A stretch of 64,000 bases of DNA. Source: Bacillus litorisediminis (GTDB lineage: Bacteria > Bacillota > Bacilli > Bacillales > JC228). Positions 28,637 to 38,730 of the stretch are shown piece after piece; within the stretch, counting starts at the first letter, position 1, and each line of letters begins with the position of its first letter. The notes under the pieces were generated by a model. The model had not been told where the DNA came from, searched no databases, and worked only from the letters and a program-made list of their open reading frames with translations. The DNA lies in the NCBI RefSeq assembly GCF_022808645.1, contig NZ_JAKZKT010000001.1, positions 62,001 through 126,000 of the forward strand. Direction: 5' to 3'. The position numbers were made by a program, and so were the translations under genes.

Positions 28637-29203
28637 AGGATTTAAGTTCATACTTTTGTTAATATTAGGATTTTCAATGTTTCTTACAGGTTGCGGAAGT
28701 AGTAGCAATGGGAGTGAAAATAAAAATGGTGATGCTCCTCCAAATAAAAATTCAAGTGGTGAGAAAATATTCAGAGTCGATGAGCAGGATAAACTGAATA
28801 GTAATGATTCATCAATTGATAATGGAGGTTTAGTTAATATGAAAATGTTAAAGTTAAATTAACCTTTAATAACGAGGAAGTAATCGTAAATATGTATGAT
28901 AATTCAGCAAGTAGAGATTTTTTAGCTCAATTGCCCTTAACGGTTACATTAGAAGATTATATAGGAAAAGAAAAAATTAGCATTTTACAAAAAAAATTAT
29001 CGGTAGATAGAGTGAGCTCCAAAAACCAACCCTAAAAAGGGGATTTTGCTTATTTTTCTCCTTGGGGAAATATCGCTATTTTTTATAAAGGTTTAGCCGA
29101 TCCCACAAATGATCTTATTATACTGGGTGAAATTGAATCTGGAAAAGAAAACTTTGAAAATATTCAGGGGGATTTTACAGTTCATATTGAAAAAGTCAAT
29201 TAA
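28626..29203 (+). pseudogene. Cyclophilin-like-fold lipoprotein, frameshifted
   Basis: The N-terminus MVDKGFKFILLLILGFSMFL with lipobox LTGC is a lipoprotein signal. After a Gly/Asn/Ser-rich linker a frameshift near 28845 leads into VKVKLTFNNEEVIVNMYDNS, ASRDFLAQLPLTVTLEDYIG, KEKISILQKKLSV, a TAA at 29032, then KGDFAYFSPWGNIAIFYKGL and LIILGEIESGKENFENIQG. That is the cyclophilin-like family signature (RDFxxxLPLTLTLEDY...YYxPWGNLAIFY). Two lesions make it a pseudogene. It lies 17 bases before the MFS gene, so the two were probably cotranscribed. Confidence 0.75.
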
Positions 29204-29219
29204 AGAAAGAGGAACTTCT

Positions 29220-30374
29220 TTGCTAAAACAAAATAACTTACTCATTTTTATATTAACATTAGGAGTCTTCGGTATTTTAAATACTGAAATGGGTGTTATT
29301 GGGATATTACCCGATATTGCTGAACATTTTCATATAAGTATTTCAAAAGCTGGATGGCTGGTGAGTATTTTTGCCCTAGTTGTTGCAGTATCTGGACCAA
29401 CAATGCTTATACTATTTTCAGGGATAAACCGGAAGAAGGTCATGTTACTTGTATTAGGCGTGTTCATACTTGGGAACATCGTTTCTATATTTACAACAAA
29501 CTTTATTACTCTATTAATAGCTCGTATTATTCGAGCCTTCTTTCATCCGATATATTGTTCTATGGCATTTTCAGTAGCAGCTGCTTCAGTAAATAAAGAA
29601 GAATCTCCAAGGGCTGTTGCTAAAGTATTTATAGGAGTATCAGCTGGTATGGTAATCGGTGTACCAGTCTCAAGCTATATAGCTAGTGCAGTTTCATTAC
29701 AGATGGCAATGGCATTCTTTGCTGTTGTGAATGCTATAGCATTCATTGCAACTATTCTATTTGTACCTTCTACTTCGGTGAATAGACTTTCTTACGAATC
29801 TCAATTATCGGTATTAAAAAAATCAATTACTTGGCTTTCTATTGTGACTGTCATTTTATTAAATTCTGCCGTATTTGGAGTTTATAGTTATCTTGCTGAT
29901 TATTTAAAAACAGTTACGAATATGTCTACGAATACTATAAGTTTAATGTTATTCATTTACGGTGTAGTCAATATTATTGGGAATATTGTGGCAGGGAAAC
30001 TACTAACTAAAAATGCAAACAAGTCTGTTTTATCTTATCCTTTTGTATTGGGAGCAGTTTATATCCTATTATTTTTTACAGGTCAGTTTACCGTACCTAT
30101 GGCGATCATTACTCTTATTTGGGGGACATTGGCTGGTATTGGAGGGAATATCACTCAGTATTGGATTTTATCTGCAGCATCCGAGGCACCGGATTTCGCT
30201 AATGGATTATTTTTAACATCGGCAAACTTAGGTACAACAATTGGTGCAGCTGTAGGCGGGTTATTTATTTCAGAAATGGGAACTCCATACGTTGTATTAG
30301 TAGGCTTATTATCGTTGCTGTTAAGTGTGATATTCATTTTCTTAAGAAACTACATGTATAGATCTATAAAATAA
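29220..30374 (+). CDS. MFS transporter, DHA1 drug/arabinose efflux type
   Basis: 384 residues from TTG 29220, which has AGAGG seven bases upstream; the frame is open earlier but only through the tail of the lipoprotein pseudogene. Twelve hydrophobic segments are visible. The N-terminal ILTLGVFGILNTEMGVIGIL and PDIAEHFHISISKAGWLVS are typical of the AraJ/YdhP group of small DHA1 efflux proteins; RIIRAFFHPIYCSMAFSVAA and VAKVFIGVSAGMVIGVPVSS follow, and the second half starts near FGVYSYLADYLK. Probably a proton-driven exporter of small molecules in the cytoplasmic membrane; substrate cannot be inferred. Intact, in contrast to genes on both sides. Confidence 0.85.
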   Translation: MLKQNNLLIFILTLGVFGILNTEMGVIGILPDIAEHFHISISKAGWLVSIFALVVAVSGPTMLILFSGINRKKVMLLVLGVFILGNIVSIFTTNFITLLIARIIRAFFHPIYCSMAFSVAAASVNKEESPRAVAKVFIGVSAGMVIGVPVSSYIASAVSLQMAMAFFAVVNAIAFIATILFVPSTSVNRLSYESQLSVLKKSITWLSIVTVILLNSAVFGVYSYLADYLKTVTNMSTNTISLMLFIYGVVNIIGNIVAGKLLTKNANKSVLSYPFVLGAVYILLFFTGQFTVPMAIITLIWGTLAGIGGNITQYWILSAASEAPDFANGLFLTSANLGTTIGAAVGGLFISEMGTPYVVLVGLLSLLLSVIFIFLRNYMYRSIK

Positions 30375-30423
30375 CTATCAACATAAGGTGTGTCCCTATT
30401 TTAAAAATAAATGGATGATATGA

Positions 30424-31131
30424 ATGTCGCAGAACAATCAAGTCGCACTTATCGCCGTTGGGAATCGAGGAATTGGATATGAGCTGGTAAAACAATTGGC
30501 ATTGAAGGGTTTTAATGTGATCTTGACTGGTCGGAATTCAGAGTAGTGTAATGAAGCTGTTCAAAAACTAAAGGAATCAAATCTGGGTGTTTCATTTGTG
30601 GTGATGGATGTTAAAAATCAAGGGAGCATCAGTCAAGTTGCACTTACAGTAAATGAACAGTATGGTAGATTAGACGTATTGATTAATAATGCAGGTTTGT
30701 ATTTGGATAAGAATGAAAAGTTAACGAAGATGAACCCTTCCATTCTGGAAAAAACAATGGCAACCAACTTCTTTGGGACTTACCATGTCATCCGTTCCTT
30801 TATCCCTTTTACGGAAAAACAAGGGTATGGGAGAATCATTAATGTTTCCTCAGAATATGGGGCGATGAGCGAAATGCCTTACCCAGGAGTAGGAACTTAC
30901 AAGTTGTCTAAGTTCGTACTGAATGGATTGACAGAATTAGTAGCAGCAGAATTCAAGGCTGATCTCAAAATAAATGCTGTCGATCCCGGATGGGTTAGTA
31001 CAAATATGGGTGGACCATCAGCTCCAATAACACCAGAGCAAGTCGCTGAGTCAATCCTTTGTTTTGCGACGATTGGACCAGATGGACCTAACGGAGAATT
31101 CTTCAGAGATGGTAAACAAATCGAATGGTAA
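30424..31131 (+). pseudogene. Short-chain dehydrogenase/reductase with in-frame TAG
   Basis: From ATG 30424 the frame reads NNQVALIAVGNRGIGYELVK and LTGRNSE, then TAG (30544-30546), then resumes in the same frame: CNEAVQKLKES and, from 30598, VVMDVKNQ to the end. SDR landmarks are present: the Rossmann loop GNRGIG, NNAG, NVSSEYG with the catalytic Ser, and the active-site YKLSK. It appears complete apart from the single nonsense codon, so it is a young pseudogene; re-initiation inside would lack the cofactor-binding loop. Confidence 0.85.
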
Positions 31132-31216
31132 CTATCTTATGAGCAATCATATTTTTAAGAATCGAAAGATGAAAACCGATTTTGCAATTTGATATTGTTT
31201 AAAATTGTATTAAAGA

Positions 31217-31262
31217 AAAAAGCCGAACTTCCTTTTTATTACTAGGATAATCGGCTTTTTTG
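31217..31262 (+). terminator. Rho-independent terminator
   Basis: AAAAAAGCCGA and TCGGCTTTTTT arms around a loop of about 24 bases, 85 bases after the SDR stop. Confidence 0.8.
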
Positions 31263-31427
31263 TACTAGAGAAGGATTATACTTCAACTAAACTTACCCAT
31301 TAATTTAAGCGAAACCTTCACAAAGTCCTCTGAAACAGAAGTATGTTTATTGCGTAGTAATCGTCTACTACGTAATTGGTGATACTCCACAATCGGGCCT
31401 TAATGGAATAAGGAATAACTAACTTGT

Positions 31428-31735
31428 TCACTCTGACAGCTTTCTATATAATGAAGCCCTAGATACATTTGTAAATTCACAGATTTGATTTACAGTCATA
31501 TTTCCTTCTTTATATAGCTTTACTGCATAATTCATCCCTGCGTGATTTTTATGGTACTTTTTTATCCGACCTTTAAACTTTCCTTCTTTTTTAGCTAGAT
31601 TGATACCTTCGCGCTGTCTCATACGAATAAGGTCCCTTTCTAGTTGATTAACTCCAGCCATGACGATAATTAGAAATTTGCTATATGGATTATCCTTTGA
31701 TAAATCTAGCCAAGTATCCTTCAAAGATTTCAAAT
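31428..31735 (-). pseudogene. tnpR: Serine resolvase (TnpR) C-terminal fragment
   Basis: Encodes SLKDTWLDLSKDNPYSKFLI, VMAGVNQLERDLIRMRQREG, IKKYHKNHAGMNYAVKLYKE and the HTH finish ICEFTNVSRASLYRKL. This is the E-helix and DNA-binding part of a Tn3-type resolvase. The catalytic N-terminal domain with its Ser is absent; the frame runs directly into a Tn3 transposase fragment at about 31735. Confidence 0.8.
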
Positions 31736-31960
31736 TTGCTTTCTTCCTTCGTATGTGAGTCTAAGCGTGCAAGTGACAGCTTTCCTTTTTCAAGAGAAAC
31801 TCTATCCATCTTGTTGGAATTGGAAGCTAACCACTTTAACCTTTCATTAAGGCTGCCGGTTCTCTCCGTTATATAATCCTCGAGTGAAAAACTAACTGAT
31901 AATCTAGTATTCTCCCTCGTTTGAATCCATGTATCTTCAGAAAACAAATAATCCTCAGTA
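31735..31960 (-). pseudogene. tnpA: Tn3-family transposase (TnpA) fragment
   Basis: Encodes SLEDYITERTGSLNERLKWL, ASNSNKMDRVSLEKGKLSLA and RLDSHTKEE. This corresponds to the 'YIxxRxxSLNxRLKWL...GVxLExGKLxLxRLE' segment near the middle of Tn3-type TnpA. It is cut off abruptly where the resolvase fragment starts, so the two are joined by an internal deletion of a Tn3-family transposon. Confidence 0.65.
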
Positions 31961-31992
31961 GCTCATATAACAGGTTTTCATGAACAATTCAC

Positions 31993-32991
31993 TCATGCTT
32001 CCAATAATCGAAAACCAGATAAGGAAGAAACAATCATTATCATGGCTACCCTTTTAAGAATGGGAATGTCGAATGGTTGGTCTGGCAGAGGGTGGAAATA
32101 TTCTTTTTCTTTAGCCCACATATCGGCAACTGTTTCTTTCGAGCGAGAAACTTTTTTGTGTTCAGCCTTATTTAAACACCATTCTCGTAGGTAATTATTC
32201 AATTCATTTAATGATTGAACTTCTGGTTCTGGTACTAGGGCATACCGTCTTACATACCTTACTGATCCTTTCCCACGTCCCTTTTCATTCCCTGATCGGA
32301 CATTACTGAACTCAGCTTTAAATAGATAGTGATTTGTAAGGCAATAAAGGACTCTTGTTCTAGCCAATCTCTCCCGTGAATAATTTTTATTACGGCTGAT
32401 TTCAAGTTATCAAAGAGACCTTCAGTTGGTACACCTCCAAAGAATTCAAACGCATGGACAAATCCGTCTAAGATAGCTTCTTTTTTTCATGAAGGTATGC
32501 TCTCACAAATCGTACTCGACTTGCTGAAAGCTTAATACAAAAGAGGTAAATGCGCTGTTTTCGAACCTGTGGAATGATATCTGCCTCACCCCCAGTCGAA
32601 TTGGAGTTGTTGGTCCAGTTGGTCAAGAGGGATGAAGACTTCTTTCATCTTATTCCTGCGTTTCGCTACGAGTTTGCGTAGGTTTGATTCAGATCCTTTA
32701 AAGTTATACTCATCTAATCTTTGATAAATACGTGCAGCTGTATGATTTTGTTTTCCCCAACGTTTAAGATTATCTTCAAGCCATTGGTCGATGATTAGGG
32801 TAATTCGCTCTGTTTCATCAGAGTAATTTTTGGTATTTCCGTAGTATTTTGCCGGTGAACAGTAGTAGGCATTTCATTAGTTTTAAGGTATTTGCTTACA
32901 GTATTTCTTGAAATACCCAATTTTTTGCTATTTCCCTTTGTGATAGTCCTTCTACCCCATGTAAGAATTTGATATTATAAAAATGAGCCAT
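31993..32991 (-). pseudogene. istA: IS21-family istA remnant, copy 2
   Basis: The start ATG at 32991 gives AHFYNIKFLHGVEGLSQREI; further pieces include ERITLIIDQWLEDNLKRWGK, GSESNLRKLVAKRRNK and VFIPLDQLDQQLQFDWG. The open C-terminal part 31993-32367 has FSNVRSGNEKGRGKGSVRYV, SLNELNNYLREWCLNKAEHK and VSRSKETVADMWAKEKEYF. These are IS21 IstA motifs; several frameshifts break the gene. No istB follows. Confidence 0.8.
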
Positions 32992-33271
32992 ATTGATCAT
33001 CCTTATTGCCTCTCTTCGTTGATAGTTTGGTCACTTTTAATCATAAGAGAGGTTATTATATTTGGAAATCTTGTGTCTCATTTTTTATGTGATCGAACCG
33101 ATTAAAAGTGGCTATTATCAAATACAATAGTGTGGGTTAAGATTTCCACATCTGTTATTAACTTCAATAAATAAGCTAAAGGAATTTACGAAGATACGTT
33201 AAAAATAGCAAAATAAATCAAAAAAAGTTACGGTATAAACGATACAATCAAACCAATCAAGGAGGAGAACG

Positions 33272-34144
33272 ATGGCCATCAATTATTTTTCCAAGATTAA
33301 CCTTTCGATTGACTTCATTGAATCACATATTCATGATGAGATTCGTTTAGAGGACATTTCGAATCATGTTTCCTTATCCCCTTTCGACTTTCATCGTGTC
33401 TTTCACTCCGTTTTAGGGGAAACCATCACCGAATACATTAAGAAACGCCGCTTATCGTTTGCAGCAGAAGACCTTTACCATTCAACGAAACGCATCATCG
33501 ATATCGCATTGGATTATGGGTATGAATCACAGGAGGCCTTTACCAGAGCCTTCAAGCAAATGTTTGGCGTGACTCCAGGAGCCTTTCGAAAGAGAAAGGA
33601 ACAGTACAAACTATTATACGAATTAACGAAGCGAAAACCATTCAATGAAGAAAAAATTATTTATGTAGGAGGGGTTCATCAAATGGAACCTACATTCATT
33701 CATAAAGAAGCCTATCATATTGTTGGTTTACAAATTCATAGCTCAAAAGCAAAAGAAATTCCAATGCTATGGGATCAACTGGACCAAGTGCATCATAACA
33801 TCCAACATAAAGTCTCGGAAACAATCTTTTTGGGGGTCATGGAACCTACGGGTGTCAACGTCGAATTCAACTATATTGCTGGATTAGAAGTGTCAGAACT
33901 GAAAGATGTCCCTGAAGGAATGGTCGGGAAAACCTTTCCGGCTAACGATTACGTTGTCTTTACGCATAAAGGGACAACCGAATCCTTACAGGACACTTAT
34001 CAATACATTTATGGAACGTGGTTTCCGAAGAATGGATATGACAGAGGGAATGGACCTGAATTCGAGTTATACGATGATGACCGCTTCTTTGGACCTATGA
34101 ATCCTAAATCTGAAATTGATATTTATGTTCCTATTATAAGATAG
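33272..34144 (+). CDS. AraC-family regulator with GyrI-like effector domain
   Basis: 290 residues; ATG follows GGAGGAG by six bases. Residues about 8-105 form the double helix-turn-helix of AraC proteins: INLSIDFIESHIHDEIRLED, SPFDFHRVFHSVLGETITEY and ALDYGYESQEAFTRAFKQMF followed by VTPGAFRKR. Residues about 135-290 are a GyrI-like/effector-binding domain (AYHIVGLQIHSSKAKEIPML, VPEGMVGKTFPANDYVVFTH, FELYDDDRFFGP, EIDIYVPI). Such regulators sense small hydrophobic molecules or drugs. A partly broken paralogue follows 16 bases downstream and two further genes are closely spaced, so 33272-36375 looks like one transcription unit ended by the terminator at 36397. Confidence 0.88.
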   Translation: MAINYFSKINLSIDFIESHIHDEIRLEDISNHVSLSPFDFHRVFHSVLGETITEYIKKRRLSFAAEDLYHSTKRIIDIALDYGYESQEAFTRAFKQMFGVTPGAFRKRKEQYKLLYELTKRKPFNEEKIIYVGGVHQMEPTFIHKEAYHIVGLQIHSSKAKEIPMLWDQLDQVHHNIQHKVSETIFLGVMEPTGVNVEFNYIAGLEVSELKDVPEGMVGKTFPANDYVVFTHKGTTESLQDTYQYIYGTWFPKNGYDRGNGPEFELYDDDRFFGPMNPKSEIDIYVPIIR

Positions 34145-34160
34145 GCTTTACAATTGGAAG

Positions 34161-35040
34161 GTGATGTTCGTGGAGTATCTTAAAAAAATCCAAACAGCCA
34201 TTGATTTTATTGAGGACAATCTTCATAACGAATTGACATTAAATGAGATAGCCTATAAAGTACATTTCTCCATGCATCACTTTCACCGAATATTTCACTC
34301 TTTTGTTGGAGAGTCCCTAACGGAATATATCAGACGACGAAGGTTAACAAAAGCTGCACATTTTTTGCGAAACACCCAATCTCGCATTTTAGATATTGCG
34401 TTTGTTTCGGGATTCAACTCCCAAGAGGCATTTACGAGAGCTTTTCAAAATATGTTCGATATGACACCTGGACAATATCGTAATCAAAAACAGAGACTAC
34501 TATTGAAAGAAAAACCAAGAATCACTTTGTCGATGTTAAAACAGTTGGAAGGAGGATTACAGATGCATACTAGAATCGTCGAAAGGGATGCGATGACTGT
34601 CATAGGATTACCTTGTTTAACAACATTGAAAGAAAACAAAATCCCTCAATTATGGGATAAATTTAACCAACGCAAACAGGAAATTAAACAAAGAGTTGAT
34701 CAGCATATTGTAATGGGGATTAGTGAGTTTAGCTCCAATCCATACGATAATCCTTTTACTTACCTGGCTTGTGTACCTGTTAAAGAAGTTCTTGATATAC
34801 CCCGAAGGGATGGTTACCAAAACAATCCCTAGCATGAAGTATGTAGTCGCAACACATAAAGGGAGATTAGACACACTTGGGGACACCTTTGATTACATCT
34901 ATGCGATTTGGTTACCTAAATCCGACTATGAGTTAGCCGAAGCTCACGACTTTGAAATATATGATGAGTGCTTTTTAGGGCCAGATCATGAGCAATCTGA
35001 AGTAGATGTGTATATTCCAATTATAAGGAAAAGTGAATAG
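34161..35040 (+). pseudogene. Second AraC-GyrI regulator, single-base frameshift
   Basis: Paralogue of the preceding gene. The first frame (34161-34832) runs from the HTH (IQTAIDFIEDNLHNELTLNE, FHRIFHSFVGESLTEYIRRR, SQEAFTRAFQNMFDMTPGQY) to VPVKEVLDIP and then goes out of frame. The other frame resumes EGMVTKTIPSMKYVVATHKG and finishes SEVDVYIPIIRKSE. Removing one C from the run CCCC at about 34800-34803 restores a complete protein of about 292 residues. The lesion is in a short homopolymer, so either recent mutation or an assembly error; if real, the DNA-binding half could still be made without its effector domain. Confidence 0.85.
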
Positions 35041-35057
35041 TCGAAAGGAGATCAAAC

Positions 35058-35918
35058 ATGGTCTATCATTCACAAGTGTACTTTTCACCTATAAACGAGT
35101 GTTTGACCAGTCTCAATTTATACTTAACCAAACCTTGGCATCAGAAAATGCATCTTGGTGCAAATTGGTATGAAAAGACGAAACGAGATCTATCACCAGA
35201 CGTTGCGGAAACGTTAGACAAGAAGAAAATGGGTATTTACAACCCGATCAATCTGTTATGTTGGCTTGGAAATGAGAATGGTATTCACACGCCTGAAACC
35301 TTTGTGTCGTGGATACGTGAACTTACCATAGAGGACATAAAAGAGGTGTTGTATCCATATGTAGACTTTTTTCCGAAAACAATGGAAACAACAGTAATCA
35401 AATCAATTCGCATGATAGAGGTGTGGAATGAACAATATTTCTCTCATATGAACAAAGAAATCGTAACAAACCTAGAAAAATTTGCGGTAAAACATAATCA
35501 AGAATTATTATCGAACGATCCCAAGACCTTTATCGAAGAAAAGACGAATGGTATTGTGTTTGAGGAAACCGATGAACGGGATACGGTGGTGTTGATTCCT
35601 CAATATCATTGCCAACCAGCTACAATTTACTATTGTTTTCAAAGGGTTACGCTAGTCTATTATCCAGCAAATCTACCAATTCCGAATCACGAAAATCAAA
35701 GGGATTTCACTGTGAACGAAACGGCTGCACAAGTGATCGACATCCTCCAAGAAAGCCAAGAACCGGTCAACTTTGTTCGAATCATGAAGCAGATAGGTAT
35801 CGACAAGGTGAAAATGTTTGACATCGCTTCTCAACTACGTGTCCAAGGGAAGGTTCGGATGCACGTCTATACGGAACGCTCTTTTGCATTAAGCATAAAG
35901 GAGTTCTCCCATGTATGA
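35058..35918 (+). CDS. Putative transcriptional regulator, ArsR-like C-terminal winged helix
   Basis: 286 residues; ATG has AAAGGAG upstream. I recognise no full-length family with certainty. The N-terminal two thirds are soluble (FSPINECLTSLNLYLTKPWH, FVSWIRELTIEDIKEVLYPY). The C-terminal 75 residues (FTVNETAAQVIDILQESQEP, VNFVRIMKQIGIDKVKMFDI, ASQLRVQGKVRMH) look like a winged helix-turn-helix, as in DUF5937/ArsR-like regulators. It is preceded by two AraC-type genes with short gaps and overlaps the DinB gene by eight bases, so it is translationally coupled to it. Probably regulates or works with its own small operon. Confidence 0.6.
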   Translation: MVYHSQVYFSPINECLTSLNLYLTKPWHQKMHLGANWYEKTKRDLSPDVAETLDKKKMGIYNPINLLCWLGNENGIHTPETFVSWIRELTIEDIKEVLYPYVDFFPKTMETTVIKSIRMIEVWNEQYFSHMNKEIVTNLEKFAVKHNQELLSNDPKTFIEEKTNGIVFEETDERDTVVLIPQYHCQPATIYYCFQRVTLVYYPANLPIPNHENQRDFTVNETAAQVIDILQESQEPVNFVRIMKQIGIDKVKMFDIASQLRVQGKVRMHVYTERSFALSIKEFSHV

Positions 35919-36375
35919 AGATAGTGTCTTTCAACAATTTCGTTATTGGCGGGATAGAACTTTAAATAGTATAAGTAACATTGATCCAGAATTCATTGAC
36001 ATTGTGCCGGTTGGGTTTAACAACAATATACGATGGAATCTTGGTCATGTATTAGTGACTTGGGATGAGGGAATCTACCATTCGTTATCCATGAAAAGAA
36101 TGTTGCCTAAAGACTATGATTCTTTCTTTAAACGAGGAACTAAACCTTTGGATTGGGAGACGCAACCTCCATCCTTTAACGAAATTAGAGAAAGACTGGA
36201 AAGCCAAACAGAGCAAATAATTAACGCTTGTCGTGGCAAACTGGATCTCCCTCTAAAATTTGACTTTTTAGGGATGAAAACTATTGGTGAAATGTTTCTG
36301 TTTCTTATAACACATGAATCTATGCATGTGGGTGTTTTAACTTCTATTTACAAATCAATGAGGATGATTTTTTAA
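35911..36375 (+). CDS. DinB-superfamily protein, island copy
   Basis: 154 residues forming a predicted four-helix bundle. Metal-site histidines are in NIRWNLGHVLVTWDEG and the late THESMHVGVL motif, the H...HxxxH pattern of DinB/YfiT-like proteins. These act as metal-dependent thiol transferases or remain uncharacterised. ATG has GGAG upstream within the previous gene and overlaps its end by eight bases. A second, core-genome DinB-family gene lies at 52455, with different sequence. Confidence 0.8.
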   Translation: MYEDSVFQQFRYWRDRTLNSISNIDPEFIDIVPVGFNNNIRWNLGHVLVTWDEGIYHSLSMKRMLPKDYDSFFKRGTKPLDWETQPPSFNEIRERLESQTEQIINACRGKLDLPLKFDFLGMKTIGEMFLFLITHESMHVGVLTSIYKSMRMIF

Positions 36376-36396
36376 GTAAATTTACAGTTAAAAACA

Positions 36397-36426
36397 AGTC
36401 CCCAACGTTTAAGGTTGGGGATTTTT
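36397..36426 (+). terminator. Rho-independent terminator of the AraC/DinB unit
   Basis: CCCCAAC/GTTGGGG stem with loop GTTTAAG, followed by ATTTTT, 25 bases after the DinB stop. Confidence 0.88.
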
Positions 36427-36576
36427 AGAAGTACAATTCATTTATAATACTCTTTCCATTCTTGAATACATATCTTGTCTCAATATACTTTATTCACAGA
36501 GATGTTAGTCAATATGATTGGATTATTAGGTTGAACCTTATTCAAGTATGAATTTACCTAATGTTTAGCCATTTTA

Positions 36577-38216
36577 TTATCCTGCGCAGCAAGATAATCT
36601 TGCTATATCTTTACTAAAGGTATGTGCAGCTAATTTTAAACCTTCCGCCATTGTTAAATTTGGTGCCAGACTATCTTTTAAATCCTCCACAGTTAAACCA
36701 AACTTAACTGCTAATGTTGCTGCGTAAATCACCTCACCTGCATTTTCAGATACAAGTTGAACTCCAAGGATTTTTAATGTTTTAGCATCAGCAACTACCT
36801 TAAATACACCTGCAGTTTCTCGGTTTACTATCGCTCTTGGAACGGCATCTAAAGGCAATACAGAAGTTTTTACATCATAACCTTTTTGTTTTGCTTGTTC
36901 CTCTGTTAAACCAACCGATGCAATCGATGGATTAGTAAAAGTTACGCCAGGAACAACGGATAAATCTAATTTTTTATTTAATCCTCCAATCGCATTATCA
37001 GCAACTATTGCACCTTCATACGCTGCAACATAGACAAATTGAGGCCTAAAGTCACATCTCCTGCTGCATAAATCTTTTCATTACTTGTCCTCGCATAATC
37101 ATTTATCAGTATTTCTTTTCGTTTTCCCACTTCAACTCCTGCTGCACTTAAATTTTAAAAATCTGTATTTGGTTTTCTTCCTGTTACAACAAGCAACTGC
37201 TCTGATTCCACCACTTTTTTCTTACCATCTACTGTTACATAAACCTTTTTTATCTCTCCATCTTGTTCTACACGCTCAAAAGTTGCACCTTTGACAAGGT
37301 TAATACCTTGTTCCATTAACGCTTTTTCTATTGCTTCTGAAATTTCGGGATCATATTCTTTTAAAAGTCGCTCACTTCTTTGCATAAGCGTAACTTCTGA
37401 ACCTAAATGATGAAACAATTGCCCAAGTTCCATTCCGATATATCCCGAACCAATAACCGTTAATCGTTTTGGTACATTTTTTAATTCAAGTAACGTTGTA
37501 CTTGTTAGATAATCTACTTCTCCAAGTCCTGAAATCGGCGGTAAAGAAGGCGAAGCACCCGTTGCAATTAAAAAACGCTTTGCAGAAAATTTCTCTCCAT
37601 TGACTTCAACTGTATTTTTATCAACAAATTTTGCTTCACCTTCAATTAAATCAAAACCATATTCATTAATTAGGTCAACATATTTTTTATTCCGAAGCTC
37701 ACTCACTAATTCATTTTTCTGCTTGACTAAACGTGCTAATACCACATCCCCAGCAGATGTTTGTAAACCCTTAAACGAATTAACTTTTGCTAAATGATTG
37801 ATTTCCCCAGCACGAAGAAGTGTTTTTGACGGAACACAACCAATGTTTACGCATGTTCCCCCAACGGTTCCACGCTCAATCATGGCTACTTTTGCCCCGT
37901 ATTCAATCGCTTTAATCGCAGCAGAAAAAGCAGCCCCACCAGAACCAATGATAAGAAAGTCATAATCACCCCCATTACCTAAGAACACATTTTCTTGTAA
38001 GGATACTTCTTCTATTTTTCCAGGTTGATACTTTGCTTCATTAATTGCCTTTTTTGCACTTTTAATGGCTATATGACAAGGTAATTCAAATACTGCTTCT
38101 CCACGGCGGAAACTCACATTAATGTATTTAGCTCCTATCTTTTCAAGTGCAACCGTTACATGCTCTTCACACCCTGTACAAGTCATTCCCTCAATGTTTA
38201 TCCGATATTTTCTCAT
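36577..38216 (-). pseudogene. merA: Mercuric reductase MerA, interrupted
   Basis: The N-terminal part (37155-38216) has a heavy-metal-binding domain with [10 protein letters not shown], the FAD loop [12 protein letters not shown] and the redox-active [13 protein letters not shown]. It ends at TAA near RKPNTDF, followed in the same frame by [20 protein letters not shown] and [12 protein letters not shown] one-base deletion near 37045 (GGCCTCAA where GGCCCTCAA is expected) then shifts to [20 protein letters not shown] and the C-terminal fragment with [20 protein letters not shown], ending ARLSCCAG with the mercury-binding vicinal cysteines. An intact MerA would reduce Hg(II) to Hg(0) with NADPH. 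At least two lesions, so no activity is expected. Confidence 0.9.
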
Positions 38217-38579
38217 GCTTTATCCTATCCTCCTTTATCTCCTAACCCAGATTTTAATATCTGTTTTTACACCACCATAAGAAACCTTTAGTCCCCTCTG
38301 TTCCTTTGTTACTTGTGGTTTGTACCTCTTTTTCATTGCTACACGCAAAAAAATTGCAAACCCTCAAGTAAACCTATTAAACCAAGAGGAATTAAAACTA
38401 TAGGTCCTAAAGCCACAGCCTGCGATCACAAAACGAGTCAATAGCTTTTCTAATTGTACAAACTTCTATTTTATAATCTTCCCCCTAATCCCTTAAACTA
38501 CAACAATCATCCTTTTGGAGTTCCAAAGACATTTTTCTCCATCCTATATGAAGTCAAAACATAAATAATAAAGCAAAAG
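38217..38579 (-). other. Debris of a mer membrane-transport gene
   Basis: No intact gene. On the minus strand around 38280-38430 the reading ALGPIVLIPLGLIGL followed by EGLQFFCV, then KKRYKPQVTKEQRGLKV, looks like a small membrane protein that ended just before merA, possibly a MerT-like Hg(II) importer. Stops and frameshifts throughout. Confidence 0.4.
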
Positions 38580-38721
38580 CACAGAAAACAATGGTTTTAA
38601 ATTCAGATAAAAATATACCAAATCTCTGTTCCGGCTACCAGTGGAACCACTAAAACTAAATGACACTGGCAAGTAAATTTTGCTACTAAAAACCACCTGT
38701 ACTTTCTATACGATTTTTCAT
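38580..38721 (-). pseudogene. merE: MerE-like mercury transporter remnant
   Basis: ATG at 38721 follows GGAGGAAAC, directly after the merR stop. After MKNRIES a one-base shift gives KYRWFLVAKFTCQCHLVLVV and PLVAGTEI. The core TCxCHL...LAGT matches the MerE signature 'LTCPCHLPILA..LAGTT'. Later codons are broken by stops. Confidence 0.5.
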
Positions 38722-38730
38722 GTTTCCTCC

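Noticed and set aside
31690-31947. Single 85-aa hypothetical protein
   Set aside because: The first part is a Tn3 transposase fragment and the last residues are an out-of-frame reading of the resolvase; it is a deletion junction, not a gene.
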